A DNA stretch of 64,000 nucleotides. Origin: Methanofollis formosanus (GTDB lineage Archaea; Halobacteriota; Methanomicrobia; Methanomicrobiales; Methanofollaceae). Made by a program: the position numbers and the translations under genes. Under the pieces are notes generated by a model. That model was not told the origin of the DNA. It saw only the letters and a program-made list of their open reading frames with translations, and searched no databases. The stretch is from positions 2,734,789 to 2,798,788 of the forward strand of contig NZ_CP037968.1 in the NCBI RefSeq assembly GCF_019633745.1. The letters run 5' to 3'. Below, one piece after another: positions 26,935 to 35,836 of the stretch (within the stretch, counting starts at the first letter, position 1; the number at the start of each line of letters is the position of its first letter).

Positions 26935-27925
26935 TCTTCACCCAGGTAGGGCAGAGATGAACATCACTCGCCGCTGTCCTCGCCCTCTCCTCTCGCGAGA
27001 GGGTGGGAAAGATTCGGCGATGGAGGGACGGGATGATCTGATCGTCGCGCCGTCCCGCTGTCGTGACCCCGAAGATTGACTCCGGGACGGGAAATGGCCG
27101 ATCATTACTCGGCGGGATCACGCGTGGTGCCGTCCCCTGTCCTATCCTTTCGCGAAACGGCAGAACAGATCGATGACGAGGGGACGGCATGTTTGGATCA
27201 TGACGCCGTTCTGTTTTCATGCCCCAAAAGATTGGGGTGGGACGGTAAGAGGCGATCATCATTCAACAGGATCAGGCGTGGTGCCGTCCCCCGTCTTATC
27301 TTTTCGCGAGATGACAGAACAGATCCGGAGATCAGGGGACGGCACGGTCTGATCACCATACCGTCCCGCCGTCATGACCCTGGAGATAGAACCCAGACGG
27401 GAGAGGGCCGATATTTTTTCAGAGGAGCACACCACTCCATGCCGTTCCCCACCCTATCTTCTCGCGAGACGGTGGAAAAATTTCGGCGATGGGGGACGGC
27501 ATGATCTGATCGTCACCCCTTTCTCGTCGTCATGACCCTGAAGATAGGAACAGGACGGGAGAGGGCCGATCATTTCTCAGCGGCGTCACGCGTGGTGCCG
27601 CCCGCCCCTATCCTCTCGCGAGACGACGGGGAAGATTCTACAAAAAAGTGCGGCACGTTCTGATCATCATGCCGTCCTCGTCGTCATGACCCCGGGGATA
27701 GAACCGTGAAGGGAGAAGGCTGATCTTTTCTCAGCAGGAACACCGCCCCGTGCCGTCCTCTCGCGAGATGACAGAACAGATTCAGTGATGGGGGACGGCC
27801 CGTTCTGATCATCACGCCGTCCTCGTCGTCATGATCCCGAGGATAGAACCGGGAAGGTAAAGGGCCGATCATTATTCAGAGGGATCATGTGCCCCATGCC
27901 GTCCCCCATCTTCTCGCCCCCGGGC
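26935..27925 (-). repeat. Tandem array A of palindromic units (reverse orientation)
   Basis: Six clear units and a degenerate seventh, with central palindromes at 26991, 27148, 27302, 27460, 27614 and 27759 (TCTCGCGAGA or TTTCGCGAAA forms), spaced 145-158 bases apart. Each is flanked by GTGCCGTCCCC-type and GGGGACGGCA-type arms. It is the reverse of array B, and 27080-27275 is nearly identical to 39150-39345 read on the other strand. No conserved open frame runs through the units. Confidence 0.85.
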
Positions 27926-27995
27926 AGATCCGTGGTATCAGGATTTTCTCCGGGGTCGGGATTTCTTTTATCTCCTCCCCCTCCGATCCCCCGGC

Positions 27996-29327
27996 ATGCT
28001 CAGGAGGCTCAACCGCCGCCCGCCGGCACGAGGCGAGCATGTGCTGTACTGGATGCAGGCCTCCCAGCGGGCCGAGGGGAACCCGGCCCTCGAGCACGCG
28101 GTCGCGGAGGCAAACCGCCTCGAAAAACCCCTGCTCGTCTGTTTCTGCCTCGACCCGCGGGGCGAGGGGCGGCAGGCCCGGCACCTCGGGTTCATGCTCG
28201 AGGGGCTTGCCGAGACGGGAAAATGTCTGGCCGACCGCGGGATCGCCTTCCTGCTCAGGGCCGGGCCGCCGGCCGAGGTGGTGGCCGGCCTCGCGGACGA
28301 CGCGGCGCTGGTGGTCGCGGACCGAGGCTACCTGCACGGGCAGGTGGAGGACCGCACCCGCCTTGCCGACCGCCTCGCCGTGCCGCTCGTCGAGGTGGAG
28401 GGCGAGGTCGTCGTGCCGGTGGAGACGGCCTCCGCGAAGGAGGAGTGGTCGGCGGCGACCTTCAGGCGGCGTATCGCCCGGCACCTCGAACCCTTCCCGA
28501 CCTCGCCTGCACAGAGAGCGGTGCGGGTGCGCTCGGCAGACGATGAGAACCACGAGACCCTCGGGCTCGACCGTCCCGCCGACCTGCTCAGGACCATCGG
28601 GGCCGCGGAGGACGCCGGGCCTGCGGCCTTCACCGGCGGACTCGCTGCAGCCCGCCGTCTCCTCGACCGCTTTCTCCGCGAGGGGCTCGGGCGGTACGCG
28701 ACCGAACGCAACGACCCGAACGCCGCCGTCCTCTCCTGCATGAGCCCGTACCTGCACTTCGGGCAGATCGCACCCCTCGAGGTCGCCCGCAGGGTCAGGG
28801 CGGTCGGAGGGGCGTCCGCCGCCGCGTACCTCGAAGAACTGGTCGTGCGCCGCGAACTCTCGATGAACTTCGTCCGCTACAACCCCGCCTACGCCTCGCC
28901 GGCCTGCCTCCCCGCCTGGGCGGCAAAGACCCTTGCCGAGCACGCCGGCGACCCGCGGGAGTACGAGTACGCCCTCGTCGACCTCGAGGCGGCACAGACC
29001 CACGATCCCTACTGGAACGCCGCCCAGCGCGAACTCCTCGTTACCGGGAAGATGCACGGCTACATGCGGATGTACTGGGGCAAAAAAGTGCTCGAATGGT
29101 CTTCGACCCCGGAGGAGGCCTATCATACGCTCCTCACCCTCAACAACCGCTACGAACTGGACGGCCGGGACCCGAACGGGTATGCCGGGGTGGCCTGGTG
29201 CTTCGGGAAGCACGACCGGGCCTGGAAAGAGCGGCCGGTCTTCGGGAAAGTGCGATACATGAACGCCCGGGGGCTGAGGCGCAAGTTCGACGCCGACCGA
29301 TATGCGGCGCGGTTCGGCGAAGAGTAG
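27996..29327 (+). CDS. phrB: Class II CPD photolyase
   Basis: Deoxyribodipyrimidine photolyase of 443 residues; it repairs UV-induced cyclobutane dimers using light and FAD. Class II features include VLYWMQASQRAEGNPAL in the N-terminal antenna-type domain and RRELSMNFVRYNP in the FAD domain. HDPYWNAAQREL, GYMRMYWGKKVLEW and LNNRYELDGRDPNGYAG follow. This is the class found in methanogens such as Methanosarcina. ATG 27996 has no ribosome site and may be leaderless. The gene begins right after array A and ends 16 bases from the convergent ferritin-like gene. Confidence 0.95.
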   Translation: MLRRLNRRPPARGEHVLYWMQASQRAEGNPALEHAVAEANRLEKPLLVCFCLDPRGEGRQARHLGFMLEGLAETGKCLADRGIAFLLRAGPPAEVVAGLADDAALVVADRGYLHGQVEDRTRLADRLAVPLVEVEGEVVVPVETASAKEEWSAATFRRRIARHLEPFPTSPAQRAVRVRSADDENHETLGLDRPADLLRTIGAAEDAGPAAFTGGLAAARRLLDRFLREGLGRYATERNDPNAAVLSCMSPYLHFGQIAPLEVARRVRAVGGASAAAYLEELVVRRELSMNFVRYNPAYASPACLPAWAAKTLAEHAGDPREYEYALVDLEAAQTHDPYWNAAQRELLVTGKMHGYMRMYWGKKVLEWSSTPEEAYHTLLTLNNRYELDGRDPNGYAGVAWCFGKHDRAWKERPVFGKVRYMNARGLRRKFDADRYAARFGEE

Positions 29328-29343
29328 GAGGGATTTTTCCCCT

Positions 29344-29799
29344 CTACCAGACCTCCGGGAAGGCCACCTCGGTGTACAGGTCCTCGAGCCGCGCCTTGTG
29401 CCCGAGTTCCATCCTGGCCAGTTCCTCGAAGATCTTTTTCTGGTCGGCGTCGGTGCTCAGTTCGGCGAACTGCCGGTACATCTCCACGGCGTCCTCCTCC
29501 CGTTTGATGGCCAGTTTGATCCCCTCCACCGGTTTCATCTCGGCCGTCGGCGCCGGCCGGTCGAAGGTCTCGGAGATCTTGTAGTCCCTCGACTCGTCGA
29601 AGTGGAGTTCCGCCGGCCTCGCCGCCAGGAAGTTTTCCAGGAGTTTGCGGTGCTGCCGCTCCTCGGAGGCGAGTTCCCGGAAGAGCGTCTGGAGCGCCGG
29701 GTCGTTCACCCGGTCCCGGATCTCCTCGTAGAAGACATAGGCCTCCACCTCCTTGTCGATGGCACTCGCAATGATCTGTCGATAATCCTCGGTCCTCAT
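29344..29799 (-). CDS. Ferritin-like di-iron protein (rubrerythrin-type domain)
   Basis: Four-helix-bundle protein of 151 residues with repeated ExxH-type metal ligands: DKEVEAYVFYEEIRDR, ASEERQHRKLLENF, KREEDAVEMYRQFAE and ELARMELGHKARLEDL. This is the erythrin/rubrerythrin di-iron site without the rubredoxin tail. Members handle peroxide or store iron in anaerobes. The start at 29799 has a GAGGGGG site, and a strong TATA box (29837-29845) lies about 40 bases upstream, so it is independently transcribed. Confidence 0.88.
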   Translation of the reverse strand: MRTEDYRQIIASAIDKEVEAYVFYEEIRDRVNDPALQTLFRELASEERQHRKLLENFLAARPAELHFDESRDYKISETFDRPAPTAEMKPVEGIKLAIKREEDAVEMYRQFAELSTDADQKKIFEELARMELGHKARLEDLYTEVAFPEVW

Positions 29800-29836
29800 A
29801 CCTGTCCCCCTCTGGTGGGAGAGAGGGCCGGTCTCG

Positions 29837-29845
29837 ATATATATA
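29837..29845 (-). promoter_or_regulatory. TATA box of the ferritin-like gene
   Basis: ATATATATA about 40 bases before ATG 29799, within GC-rich DNA. Confidence 0.5.
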
Positions 29846-29924
29846 GGTATCCGCGAGGCCGGGGGCTGGCCGCCCGGAGCTTTCTGGGATCCTGGCGGAT
29901 CGCTCTGGCGGGGATGGGATCTCG

Positions 29925-30160
29925 GACGGGCCGCCCCTATCGGAGAATGTTCATCGCCATCTCGCGTGAGGATAGGGCGGGGGCGGCAATCGCCCCCGGC
30001 GCGAGGGTGTGGGACGGCGCACGTTCGAAAGTTTTGAGGTGGAAGGTCTATCGATCAGCCGTGCCGCCTCTATGGGAGAATCTTCACCGATATCTCGCGC
30101 CGGGGGTTTCACCCCCGGACCCCCACGCCGACGATAGCCGAGGGCGGCAGTGGTGGGTGT
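29925..30160 (+). repeat. Two adjacent palindromic elements
   Basis: The first is a short-core copy with the core variant TCTCGCGTGA (29960-29969) and arms GGCCGCCCC and GGGGGCGGC. The second is a long-core copy: GTGCCGCCTC, TCTCGCGCCGGGGG from 30093, the hairpin, then GACGATAGCCGAGGGCGGC. They fill most of the gap between the ferritin-like gene and the MutY-like gene. Confidence 0.65.
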
Positions 30161-30409
30161 TCCCCTCTGTTGCACTCTCATGACGGGAGAGATCGAGGAT
30201 TCCGCCAGATGTCCTCATCAGGATCTCGAGCGTGGCCTCCCCGCATCTATCGCCATCCCGGGAGCGGCATCGCTCTCGTCAGGATGGTTATCTCCGCCTC
30301 TCTCCCAATCTTCATGCCGGGGACTAAGGGGTACCATCCCCTTCAGGATCTCTTCCCGGCAACGCCCCTCACCTCAACCTTTTTTGTCCCTCTTCCCCTG
30401 ATCCTATCG

Positions 30410-31303
30410 GTGTCAGGCAGCGAGACGACCTCTGTCGACGAGCACGCCCGGTTGGTCCGGGCGTTTGAAGCGGCCCTGCGAGAGGAGGGGCCGGGCGTCG
30501 AGGCATGCGCACGATTCAGGCAGGTGATCTGCCACTATTTCCGCCATCATGCCCGGCAGATGCCCTGGCGGGAGACCGACGACCCGTACCGGATCTTCGT
30601 CTCAGAAGTGATGCTCCAGCAGACGCAGGTGGAGCGGGTGCGCAAAAAGTATCCCGAATTTATCGAGCGCTTCTCGGACTTCGCCGCCCTCGCCGCCGCC
30701 GAGCAGCGGGAGGTGCTGGAGGCCTGGCAGGGGCTCGGGTACAACCGGCGGGCGCTTGCCCTCAGGCAGGCGGCGCAGACGATCGTGCGGGACTTCGGCG
30801 GAAAGGTGCCCGACGACCCGGCGGTCCTGGAGCGCCTTCCGGGGATCGGGAAGGCGACAGCGGCTTCAGTCGCCGCCTTCGTCCACAACCGCCCGACGGT
30901 CTTTATCGAGACCAATGTCCGCCGGCTCTTCATCCACTTCTTCTTCAGGGGCCGCGAGGAGGTGCGGGACGCCGAGATCCTCCCGCTGGTGGCGATGACC
31001 CTGGACCCGGCGCACCCGCGGGAGTTCTACTGGGCGGTGATGGACTACGGCACCATGCTCAAGAAACGCTACCCCAACCCGAACCGCCGAAGTGCGTCGT
31101 ACACCAGACAGGCGCCCTTCGAGGGGTCGGACCGGCAGGTGCGGGGCCGGATGCTGAAGGCCCTCCTGGAGCACGGGACGCTCTCGACTGAAGGACTGCT
31201 CGCAAAAGGAGGGGTCGACGAGAAAAGAGGGACGCGGGTCCTCAAAAAACTCCTGGCCGAAGGGTTCGTGGCCGAGGAGGAAGGGGAGTACCGGGTCCCT
31301 TAG
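30410..31303 (+). CDS. MutY-like adenine DNA glycosylase (HhH-GPD), without iron-sulfur cysteines
   Basis: Base-excision repair glycosylase of about 297 residues. SEVMLQQTQVERV holds the catalytic Glu of MutY, WQGLGYNRRAL follows, and LPGIGKATAASVAAF is the helix-hairpin-helix. In FIETNVRRLF, the position that is Asp in E. coli MutY (LDGNV) is Glu here. The usual four C-terminal cysteines for the 4Fe-4S cluster are missing, and the C-terminal A/G-recognition domain is replaced by a short winged-helix-like tail (KALLEHGTLSTEGLL). GTG 30410 is chosen because translation further upstream is low-complexity and runs into repeat DNA. The 3' end overlaps the convergent propeller gene by 4 bases. Confidence 0.8.
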   Translation: MSGSETTSVDEHARLVRAFEAALREEGPGVEACARFRQVICHYFRHHARQMPWRETDDPYRIFVSEVMLQQTQVERVRKKYPEFIERFSDFAALAAAEQREVLEAWQGLGYNRRALALRQAAQTIVRDFGGKVPDDPAVLERLPGIGKATAASVAAFVHNRPTVFIETNVRRLFIHFFFRGREEVRDAEILPLVAMTLDPAHPREFYWAVMDYGTMLKKRYPNPNRRSASYTRQAPFEGSDRQVRGRMLKALLEHGTLSTEGLLAKGGVDEKRGTRVLKKLLAEGFVAEEEGEYRVP

Positions 31304-32691
31304 GCGCCGCCCGGTGGGACGGCGAGGGTGGGGATGGCCGGGAAGGCGCCCATCGGGGCGGGGTTCCCGGCGACGGCGACGATCCCGTACGCCGTGAGCG
31401 AGTACGGCGACTTCCCCTCGAAGATGAGGCGGTCCTCCGGGTCGTAGCCGACGAACCGGGTGGGCACCGCCTCGGCCTCCGTCGTCGCCTCACCGTTCTC
31501 GTCAGGGAGGCAGGCGGCGATCTTCACCCGGTCGGGCCCGCCGTGGGCGGCGACCCAGGCGGCGTCCACCGTCATCCTGACCGTCACCTTGGCGTCGGCG
31601 TCGGCGGTGCGGCGGAGCACGTCGGTGACCGCGGCGCCCTCCGCGGATTCGGTCTCCTCGCCTGCGAGGACGAAGGAGTCGGCGAGGTACGTGCTCCCGT
31701 TCTCCCCGCCTCTGTTACCTGAGACGACCGGGGTGGTCACCGGGCCCCGGTCCGCGCCGGCGTCCCTGATCTTCTCTCCTTCGAGGGCGACGAGGCGGTT
31801 GTCGTTCCCGCCGGTGCCGTAGACGATCATCCCGGCGTCCGGGGTGATCGCGACGGAGAAGACCGTGGTCCCGGCGTCGTAGGTCCAGAGTTCCTCGCCC
31901 TCACGGTCCAGGAGGGTGACGGTGTGCCCGGCGGCCACGGCGACGCGTTCGCCGTCCCGCGCGACCGCGACGCCGAAGACGTGCTCGCCCGGCTCATAAG
32001 TCCACAGGAGGGTGCCGTCCCGGTCGAAGAAGTAGACCTGGCGGTCCATCGACCCGGCGGCGACGTATCCGCCGTCAGGGGAGAGGGCGACGCTGCCGAC
32101 GGTCTTGCCGGTCTCGTAACTCCAGAGGAGGGTGCCCTGCTCGCCGAAGAAGGAGACGGTGTCGTCCTTGCTGCCTGCGACGAGGTACCGGCCGTCCCTG
32201 GAGAGGGCGAGGCTGGCGGCGTCGTCGCCGAGGGTTCCCATCCACTCGGCAAACCCGCCGGACGAGTAGACGCCGAAGACGTGGTTGTCGAAGCCCGCGG
32301 CGACGTGTTTGCCGTCTGGGGAGATGGCCGCACTGTAGGCGAAGTAACCATCGTCGTCGATCCTGGCCGTCACCTTGCCGTTCTGGTCGACGACCCTGAC
32401 CCGGTCGGAGGCGCCGGCGACGTACTTCCCGTCTTCGCTGATGGAGACCTGGAAGACCGGCGACCCGGTCGGCACCTCCCAGACCTGGTTGCCCTCGCCG
32501 TCGAAGAGGCGCATCGCCCCGTTGGCGTCGGTCCCGGCGGCGACGTAGGCGCCGTTCGGTGAGACCGCCGTCGAAAGAACTTTGCTTCCCAGGGCGACGT
32601 CCCAGAGAGGTTCGGGCCGCTCGTCGGCGGCGACGCCCCAGGGGACGAGCAGGAGTGCCAGGCAGAGCGCGATGTGCAGAAAGGGTCGCAC
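31300..32691 (-). CDS. Secreted WD40/PQQ-like beta-propeller protein
   Basis: Signal peptide MRPFLHIALCLALLLVPWG is followed by about seven blades with repeats such as VLSTAVSPNGAYVAAGT, FQVSISEDGKYVAGAS, SAAISPDGKHVAAG, SLALSRDGRYLVAG and SVALSPDGGYVAAGS. Alternating blades read LWSYETG or LWTYEPG, as in PQQ-type propellers. A C-terminal domain of ~150 residues follows (DRVKIAACLPDENGEA, SLTAYGIVAVAG). The start at 32691 gives the signal peptide directly. The protein should be secreted or loosely attached to the S-layer; function unknown. Confidence 0.85.
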   Translation of the reverse strand: MRPFLHIALCLALLLVPWGVAADERPEPLWDVALGSKVLSTAVSPNGAYVAAGTDANGAMRLFDGEGNQVWEVPTGSPVFQVSISEDGKYVAGASDRVRVVDQNGKVTARIDDDGYFAYSAAISPDGKHVAAGFDNHVFGVYSSGGFAEWMGTLGDDAASLALSRDGRYLVAGSKDDTVSFFGEQGTLLWSYETGKTVGSVALSPDGGYVAAGSMDRQVYFFDRDGTLLWTYEPGEHVFGVAVARDGERVAVAAGHTVTLLDREGEELWTYDAGTTVFSVAITPDAGMIVYGTGGNDNRLVALEGEKIRDAGADRGPVTTPVVSGNRGGENGSTYLADSFVLAGEETESAEGAAVTDVLRRTADADAKVTVRMTVDAAWVAAHGGPDRVKIAACLPDENGEATTEAEAVPTRFVGYDPEDRLIFEGKSPYSLTAYGIVAVAGNPAPMGAFPAIPTLAVPPGGA

Positions 32692-33157
32692 CTTACCGCC
32701 TCCGGCCCGCGCCCGGATTGATAGTCGATACTGCCATTATTTTCACAGCTCTCCTCTCTGAAGGTATAATCGTTCCCATCGATACAACTCGAATTATGGG
32801 GGATTTCTCCGGGATCGAAGGGGTCGCCGGGGGTGAGCGAGGGGAGGAGGCCGGGGTATTAGGCGCAGGGTTCCGGGATCCGGCCGGCTCATCGCGGGGT
32901 GAAGGGGAATGGTCTGTTTCTGCTCAGGCCCTCGTTTCCGGGCGGGCCGCCCGCCGCCGCGCCCGGGGGTTCTTCCCCGGAGGGGCGCCGGGTCCGCGGG
33001 GCGGTGACGGGAAGGCGCCGGTTTTCCCCGGGGTGCGCGTCCATCGCACCGTTGTTGCCGGCCCGAACCCGGCGGTGTGGGCGCGGAACGGTCAGGCCCT
33101 GGCGGGCCGGGAAAGTCTTATCCCTCGCGCGCTCCAGGTAGGGAGCGGGGGGTGACG
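32692..33157. other. 466-base gap with no recognisable gene
   Basis: GC-rich DNA with short open frames that have coding-unlike residue content. AAGGTATAATC at 32761-32771 could be a promoter element. The palindromic repeat cores found in most other long gaps are not seen here. Confidence 0.4.
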
Positions 33158-33442
33158 ATGCCGAAGGCCGAATGGAAAGGAACGGTGCTCGCGGAGAGCG
33201 AGGACGTCATGCTGGTCGAGGGCAATGTCTATTTTCCGCCGGAGTCCGTCCGTTTCGAGTATCTGAAGGAATCACCGACGAAGACGGTCTGCACCTGGAA
33301 GGGGGAGGCCCGGTATTATACGGTCGTGGTGGAAGGCGAGGTGAACAGGGACGCCGCGTGGTATTATCCTGATCCGAAACCTGCGGCCGAACAGATCCGC
33401 AATTATGTTTCGTTCTGGAAGGGAGTGAAGGTTCGTGACTGA
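33158..33442 (+). CDS. DUF427 family protein
   Basis: Protein of 94 residues with the DUF427 pattern: VLAESEDVMLVEGNVYFPPE, then TVCTWKGEARYYTV and AAWYYPDPKPAAEQIRNYVSF. The family adopts a small beta-fold of unknown biochemical role. ATG 33158 has a GGGGGGTGA site just upstream; longer frames from 33077 add Gly/Pro/Arg-rich sequence typical of non-coding DNA. It lies immediately before the flavin split-barrel gene and is probably co-transcribed with it. Confidence 0.9.
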   Translation: MPKAEWKGTVLAESEDVMLVEGNVYFPPESVRFEYLKESPTKTVCTWKGEARYYTVVVEGEVNRDAAWYYPDPKPAAEQIRNYVSFWKGVKVRD

Positions 33443-33500
33443 AAATGCGAATGAAAATCTATTTACCGGGGTGCAGGAGAAACGCACTGAGGAAGCACCC

Positions 33501-33977
33501 ATGGAGATTGTAAAGATCCCGAAGATGGAGAAGAAGGAGTACGACGCCCTCATCACCGACGGCTATGTCGCCCGCATCGCCTTCCAGGGCAACAAGTACC
33601 CGTACATCGCCCCGTTCCTGTACGTCTTCGACGGCAAGTTTCTGTACTTCCTCTCCACGAAGTACGGGCGCAAGAACGACCTCTTCAGGAAGAGCCCCTA
33701 TGTCTCGGTGGAGATCGAGAAGTACACCCAGGACCTCTCGTGCTACACCTTCGTGACGATGCAGGGCTACCTGGTCCAGGAGGAGGACGCGATCCAGAAG
33801 AAGATCGTGCGCAAGAAGTTCGTGGAGATGATCGATGAACGGGCCCTCTCCCCCAACATCCTGGCGGCCCTCGGCCACAAACCCGGCGAACCGATCGAGG
33901 CGATCGCCTCGGAGGAGCGCTCCAATATCTGGAAGTTGACCGGCGTCGTCGATATCGTGGCGTTGAAAAATCTCTGA
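33501..33977 (+). CDS. Pyridoxamine 5'-phosphate oxidase-like FMN-binding split-barrel protein
   Basis: Flavin-binding protein of 158 residues. Typical strands are YVARIAFQGNKYPYIAPF, KFLYFLSTKYGRKNDLFR and YVSVEIEKYTQDLSCYTFV, with MQGYLVQEED and a C-terminal WKLTGVVDIVALKNL. Relatives bind FMN or F420 and act as small-molecule oxidoreductases or storage proteins. ATG 33501 is preferred because GAGGAA lies 8 bases upstream and a TATA-like CTATTTAC about 40 bases upstream. GTG 33435, overlapping the DUF427 gene, would add 22 residues. Confidence 0.85.
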   Translation: MEIVKIPKMEKKEYDALITDGYVARIAFQGNKYPYIAPFLYVFDGKFLYFLSTKYGRKNDLFRKSPYVSVEIEKYTQDLSCYTFVTMQGYLVQEEDAIQKKIVRKKFVEMIDERALSPNILAALGHKPGEPIEAIASEERSNIWKLTGVVDIVALKNL

Positions 33978-33979
33978 AC

Positions 33980-33988
33980 TTTTTTTTT
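33980..33988 (+). terminator. Oligo-T terminator
   Basis: Nine T's starting three bases after the stop of the split-barrel gene, the usual archaeal termination signal. Confidence 0.5.
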
Positions 33989-34014
33989 GTGGGGGGAGGA
34001 GGAGAGTCCTCGCG

Positions 34015-34115
34015 GGATCGGTTGATCAGCCGTGCCGCTCTATCGCCGTCCGGCGGGGGTTCGGGTTCCCCGAACCCCCTTATCACAAAGATTGGAGCGG
34101 GACGGCAATTTTCTC
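34015..34115 (+). repeat. Diverged palindromic element
   Basis: Contains CAGCCGTGCCGCTCTATCG, a different GC-rich hairpin (GGGGGTTCGGGTTCCCC followed by GAACCCCC) and GGAGCGGGACGGCA. It has the overall arm-hairpin-arm layout of the family but lacks the TCTCGCG core. Confidence 0.45.
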
Positions 34116-34280
34116 TTCAGTATTTTCTTTTCTGCCGCTGCGACTCGATCGCGCAATGGGAGGCCGACGTGAAGCCCGCACCGATTATAGAGGGGAGACC
34201 GGTTGTGAGACACCTATGTCTCACAAAAGATCTTGTGCGACATGAAATGCAGAATATGTCTCACAAGATTGTGTAGAATG

Positions 34281-34490
34281 TGCCATGAATCCCGGGCTCA
34301 AGCATACGTGATGAAAATGTCTCGTCGTTTGATCGCTCTTTTTCAAGACAGGAGAATCAATGGGGGTCTTGTTCCATCGCCGCCCCTCGGCTATCTTTGT
34401 CGTGGGGGTTCCGGGGGGCAACGCCCCCCGGCGCGAGACGGCGGTACAGATCCTGCAATGAGGGCGGCACGCTTGATCATCCTGAAGGGC
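34281..34490 (-). repeat. Long-core palindromic element with flank, reverse copy
   Basis: On the plus strand it reads from the flank (GATGAAAATGTCTCGTCG, TTTCAAGACAGGAGAATC) into GCCGCCCCTCGG. Then follow CTATCTTTGTCGTGGGGG, the hairpin, CGGCGCGAGACGGCGG and GAGGGCGGCACG. This is the same composite found forward at 16.2 and 22.9 kb. Confidence 0.7.
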
Positions 34491-34598
34491 AGTTTTGTTC
34501 TCCGCATATCAGGTATGAGGGAAATTTATGTGTTCGAATTCTCATCCATAAATCCAGAATTGAACGTCTGGATCATTTTGCATGAAAACACCCGCCCC

Positions 34599-35207
34599 TC
34601 ACGCCCCCTCGTACACCACCCGCCGCTCCAGCGCCGCCAGTCCGGCGTCGACGAGGACGGCGATGAGGATCGCCGGCAGGGCGCCGGCGAGAAGGGTCTG
34701 GGTGTTGGTGCCGGCGATCCCCTCGAAGATGAGGTTGCCAAGCCCGCCGCTCCCGATGAGTGCGGTGAGCACGGCGACGCTGTTGGTGAGGATCGCGGCG
34801 AAGCGCACGCCCGCGAAGAAGGCCGGGTAGGCGAGCGGGAACCTGACCCGCCAGGTGATCTCGCGGTTCGTAAGCCCGATGCCGACGGCGGCGTCGATGA
34901 TACCGGGGTCGACGTTCGAGAGCCCGATCCAGGTGTTCTTGACGACCGGGAGGAGGGCCCGGAGCACCAGGACGATGAGCGCCGGATAAAACCCGATCCC
35001 GAGGAGCGGGACGACGAAGGCGACGATGGCAAGGCTCGGCACCGCCTGCGCCAGGTTGGCGCCGGTCATCACCACCGAGGCGAGCGTGCGGGAGGAGAGG
35101 GAGAGGACGGCGAGGGGGACCGAGAGGGCGACGGCGACGAGGAGGGCCGAGTAGGCGAGGGCGACGTGCTGGAGCGAGGCGGCGAGGACGGTGGCGATGG
35201 CTACCAT
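34599..35207 (-). CDS. opuCD: OpuC-type osmoprotectant ABC permease, second subunit
   Basis: Permease of 202 residues, with about five helices and the loop PVVKNTWIGLSNVDPGIIDA containing the EAA-like contact to the ATPase (GLTNREITWRVRFPLAYPAF). It belongs to the glycine betaine/carnitine/choline (OpuC/ProW) importer family. It overlaps the first permease by 7 bases and is the last gene of the operon. With its partner it forms the membrane pore; the transported osmolyte is not determined by sequence. Confidence 0.9.
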   Translation of the reverse strand: MVAIATVLAASLQHVALAYSALLVAVALSVPLAVLSLSSRTLASVVMTGANLAQAVPSLAIVAFVVPLLGIGFYPALIVLVLRALLPVVKNTWIGLSNVDPGIIDAAVGIGLTNREITWRVRFPLAYPAFFAGVRFAAILTNSVAVLTALIGSGGLGNLIFEGIAGTNTQTLLAGALPAILIAVLVDAGLAALERRVVYEGA

Positions 35208-35836
35208 GACCCGTACCTCCGGTTCAGGCGGTGCTCGACGGCGGCGGCGACGCCGTCGAAGAGGACGGCGAGGAGCCCGACCCAGGCGCCGGAGAGGAGG
35301 ATCAGGCCGGGGATGTTGTTGAAGATCCCGGTCTGCAGCGGGACGCCGAGTCCGCCGGCACCGACGAGGCCGCCGAGGGTGACGATGCCCATCGTGAAGA
35401 CGACGGCGATCCGCACGCCCCCGGCGAGCATCGGGAGGGCGAGGGGGACGCGGATATGGACGAGCACCTCGCGTTCGGTGAGCCCGATGCTCTCGGCGGC
35501 GTTGACGTGCCCGGCGCTCACGCTCGTCAGCCCGGTGTAGGTGTTGCGGGCGATGGGCAGGATGGAGTAGAGAACGCAGGCGGCGACGGTCGGGACCGCC
35601 CCGATCCCGAGGAGCGGGATGAGGATGGCGAGGAGGGCGAGGTCGGGGAAGGTCTCCAGGGTATTGAGGGCGGCGAAGGAGACCCCGGCGTAGCGCCGCC
35701 GCCTGGAGAGGAGGACGCCGACGGCAAACCCGATGATCACCGAGAGGAGGAGGGCGACCGAGAACATCGCCAGGTGCTCGAAGGTCCTGGCCGTGAGGTT
35801 GTAGTCCTGCCAGAGTTCCAGCATCCCGCCGTCCAT
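35201..35836 (-). CDS. opuCB: OpuC-type osmoprotectant ABC permease, first subunit
   Basis: Permease of 211 residues in the same family as its neighbour: TEHLAMFSVALL-like membrane start, then RNTYTGLTSVSAGHVNAAES and IGLTEREVLVHIRVPLALPM, the coupling loop. It starts at ATG 35836, overlapping the ATPase stop by one base (TGATG), so translation is coupled. The two permeases probably arose by duplication. Confidence 0.9.
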   Translation of the reverse strand: MDGGMLELWQDYNLTARTFEHLAMFSVALLLSVIIGFAVGVLLSRRRRYAGVSFAALNTLETFPDLALLAILIPLLGIGAVPTVAACVLYSILPIARNTYTGLTSVSAGHVNAAESIGLTEREVLVHIRVPLALPMLAGGVRIAVVFTMGIVTLGGLVGAGGLGVPLQTGIFNNIPGLILLSGAWVGLLAVLFDGVAAAVEHRLNRRYGSW

